A stretch of 5,295 nucleotides of DNA from Pseudomonadota bacterium (GTDB lineage Bacteria; Pseudomonadota; Gammaproteobacteria; Pseudomonadales; Halieaceae). Within the stretch, counting starts at the first letter, position 1. Each line of letters starts with the position of its first letter. The position numbers were made by a program, and so were the translations under genes. Location of the stretch: the NCBI GenBank assembly GCA_030591305.1, contig JAUVBI010000216.1, forward strand, positions 1 through 5,295. The letters are read 5' to 3'. Below the pieces are notes generated by a model. That model ran no database searches, was not told the origin of the DNA, and saw nothing but the letters and a program-made list of their open reading frames with translations. Positions 3,392 through 5,295 of the stretch are shown one piece after another.

Positions 3392-5295
3392 ATGGCCAAA
3401 AAAGGCAAAATCGCCGATCCTCACGCCCAGCGCGAAGCGCAGCGTTATGAAAACCCCATTCCCAGTCGCGAGGCTATTCTCGAGCTGCTCAGGGAAGCTG
3501 ACAAGCCCCTGAACCATAACAAGATATGCAAAAAGTTGGGGCTTGAGGACTACGAGCAGGTGGAAGCCCTGCGCAAGCGCCTGCGTGCCATGGAGCGCGA
3601 CGGCCAGTTGATGGTTAATCGCCGGGATGCCTATGGCCTGGTGGATAAAATGCATTTGTTGCGTTGCAAGGTGCAGGGTCATCGCGACGGCTATGGTTTT
3701 GCCATTCCCCAGCTGGACCGGGCTGGCGAGGGTGATGAAAAGCCCGTCGGAAAGCCGGAAGATGTGTATCTCAGTGCCCGTCAGATGCAGTTTGTATTCG
3801 ATGGCGATGAGGTGCTGGTCACCATCACCGGTGTCGACAGGCGCGGTCGCCAGGAAGGCAAGGTGGTAGAGGTGCTGGTCCGCGGGCATGAAAATATTGT
3901 CGGTCGTTATGTCGAGGAGAGTGGCATTGGTTCGGTCGTGCCCGATAACAACCGTATCAATCACCAGATATTAATCCCGCCGAAGGAGAAAGGTGGGGCC
4001 AGGTCCGGACAGATTGTCACGGTGAAGATTACCGATTACCCCGTGCGCAACTTCCAGGCACGGGGCACTGTGATCGAGGTGTTGGGCGACCACCTCGATC
4101 CAGGTCTTGAAATTGATGTGGCCATTCGCTCCCACGGTATTCCCTGGGAGTGGCCCGATGCGGTACGTGATGAAGCGGGGCATTTGGAGAGCGAGCCCCG
4201 CGAAGAAGACAAAAAGCATCGCATAGACCTGCGCAAGCTGGCTTTTGTCACTATAGACGGTGAGGATGCCCGGGATTTTGACGATGCGGTGTATTGTGAG
4301 CAACACAGCGACGGCAGCTGGCATCTGTGGGTGGCCATCGCCGATGTGTCCCACTATGTACGTCCCGGCTCGGCGCTGGATGAAGAGGCGGCCCTGAGGG
4401 GCAACTCTGTGTATTTTCCCGAACGTGTTGTACCCATGTTGCCCGAGGCCTTGTCCAACGGTCTGTGTTCGCTAAAGCCGGCGGTGGACAGGTTGGCGAT
4501 GGTCTGCGAGATGGAACTCACCGAGTTGGGAGCACTGCGCAGCTACCGCTTCCACGAGAGCATTATTCACTCCCACGCCCGCTTGACCTATACACAGGTC
4601 GGTGAGGTGTTGGAAAAGGGTGGCCATCCAGACGTAGACAAGCGCCGGGTTCCCGACCTGCTGCGCCTGCATAAGCTGTACAAAGTTCTGCGGGCGGCAC
4701 GAGACCGGCGCGGTGCCATCGACTTTGACACGGTGGAAACGCGCATCATTTTCGATGAGCAACGTAAAATAGAGGCCATCGTACCGGTGGTGCGCAACGA
4801 TGCCCACAAGCTAATCGAGGAGTGCATGCTCAGTGCCAACGTGGCTGCGGCCAACTTCTTCGAAGCCAGCAAATTGCCTATTTTGTACCGGGTGCACGAG
4901 GGCCCGGGGGAAGAGCGGCTGGAGAATTTACGTGGATTTTTAGGGGAGCTGGGTCTGGACCTGCGCGGTGGTGAGAAGCCCACACCGGAACACTACCAGG
5001 AGTTGTTGCAGCAGGTCGAGGAGCGCGAGGATGCCTCGGTCATTCAGACCATGATGCTGCGCTCCCTCAGGCAGGCCGTGTACCAGCCCGACAACAAGGG
5101 CCATTTTGGCCTGCACTACGCCGCTTATGCTCATTTTACTTCTCCCATCCGGCGCTACGCTGATTTGTTGGTGCACCGGGGTATTCGCCATATTGTGCGC
5201 TCTAACATCGACAGCAAACTGGTGCTGCGGGCCGAGGGTGCCCAGCCCATACCCGCCAAGGTAATTTTCCCCTACAACGAACACTATATGGTGGC
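3392..5295 (+). CDS. rnr: RNase R, 3'-5' exoribonuclease (C-terminus beyond window)
   Basis: The open frame runs 634 codons to the window edge without a stop; full-length RNase R is usually about 750-850 residues, so the end of the RNB domain, the S1 domain and the basic tail are missing only because the window ends. Residues 22-90 form the N-terminal winged-helix domain (SREAILELLREADKPLNHNK onward). Cold-shock domains follow (HRDGYGFAIP at 97-106, and about 160-240). The RNB catalytic domain starts near 276 with IDLRKLAFVTIDGEDARDFDD; its metal-binding aspartates D289, D295, D297 and D298 match D272, D278, D280 and D281 of E. coli RNase R. The signature HFTSPIRRYADLLVHR is at 581-596. The enzyme degrades structured RNA, including rRNA and tRNA quality-control substrates, in the cytoplasm, and takes part in trans-translation with SmpB and tmRNA. 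The ATG at 3392 has AGGA at 3375-3378, 13 bases upstream, a rather long spacing. Base composition is more GC-rich than the toxin-antitoxin region. Confidence 0.96.
   Translation, partial: MAKKGKIADPHAQREAQRYENPIPSREAILELLREADKPLNHNKICKKLGLEDYEQVEALRKRLRAMERDGQLMVNRRDAYGLVDKMHLLRCKVQGHRDGYGFAIPQLDRAGEGDEKPVGKPEDVYLSARQMQFVFDGDEVLVTITGVDRRGRQEGKVVEVLVRGHENIVGRYVEESGIGSVVPDNNRINHQILIPPKEKGGARSGQIVTVKITDYPVRNFQARGTVIEVLGDHLDPGLEIDVAIRSHGIPWEWPDAVRDEAGHLESEPREEDKKHRIDLRKLAFVTIDGEDARDFDDAVYCEQHSDGSWHLWVAIADVSHYVRPGSALDEEAALRGNSVYFPERVVPMLPEALSNGLCSLKPAVDRLAMVCEMELTELGALRSYRFHESIIHSHARLTYTQVGEVLEKGGHPDVDKRRVPDLLRLHKLYKVLRAARDRRGAIDFDTVETRIIFDEQRKIEAIVPVVRNDAHKLIEECMLSANVAAANFFEASKLPILYRVHEGPGEERLENLRGFLGELGLDLRGGEKPTPEHYQELLQQVEEREDASVIQTMMLRSLRQAVYQPDNKGHFGLHYAAYAHFTSPIRRYADLLVHRGIRHIVRSNIDSKLVLRAEGAQPIPAKVIFPYNEHYMV

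Noticed and set aside
3380..3964. Long minus-strand open frame of 194 codons opposite rnr
   Set aside because: It lies antisense to the clearly coding RNase R N-terminal half; GC-rich third positions produce such shadow frames, and its translation shows no recognisable domain. The other minus-strand frames at 3971-5284 are rejected for the same reason.

Overview
The window looks like a gammaproteobacterial chromosome. The evidence is an RNase R gene of gammaproteobacterial type, a tRNA-Leu with its CCA end encoded, and sigma70-like promoters. The genus cannot be fixed from the sequence. Two compositions meet here: the right part (about 3086 onward) is GC-richer core genome, while the left part (about 1-3060) is less GC-rich, has a very AT-rich centre, and carries two complete toxin-antitoxin modules. 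It reads as an accessory island abutting the 3' end of a tRNA gene.

Layout. Positions 1-340 hold no gene I can identify, only small repeats. Positions 341-2039, minus strand, carry a compact three-gene operon hipB-hipS-hipT. This is the tripartite HipBST arrangement, in which the N-terminal subdomain of HipA is a separate protein (HipS) and the kinase (HipT) is short. The order is B, S, T with gaps of 4 and 9 bases. HipT keeps the kinase residues and the Ser-Ile-Ser motif of the HipT glycine-rich loop. Positions 2040-2393 are an AT-rich divergent intergenic region with short repeats and the regulatory DNA of both modules. Positions 2394-3025, plus strand, carry vapB-vapC with a one-base overlap, preceded by a consensus -35 box and operator-like repeats.

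Positions 3086-3172, minus strand, encode tRNA-Leu(CAG), whose 3' end faces the island 60 bases from the end of vapC. Just upstream of the tRNA lies a second, degenerate copy of its 5' quarter (3233-3257) and two small hairpins. All of this lies behind a promoter with a perfect TTGACA and a GC-rich discriminator. Divergent from that promoter, rnr (RNase R) starts at 3392 and runs off the window after 634 codons.

How the parts work together. By family knowledge, HipT is a Ser/Thr kinase that in E. coli O127 inactivates tryptophanyl-tRNA synthetase and is held in check by HipS, with HipB as DNA-binding partner. VapC of the subfamily seen here cuts initiator tRNA and is held by VapB. Both modules therefore act on tRNA-dependent translation and would stabilise the DNA that carries them. 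No integrase, transposase or matching attachment repeat is visible in the window, so the island's edges and mobility remain inference.
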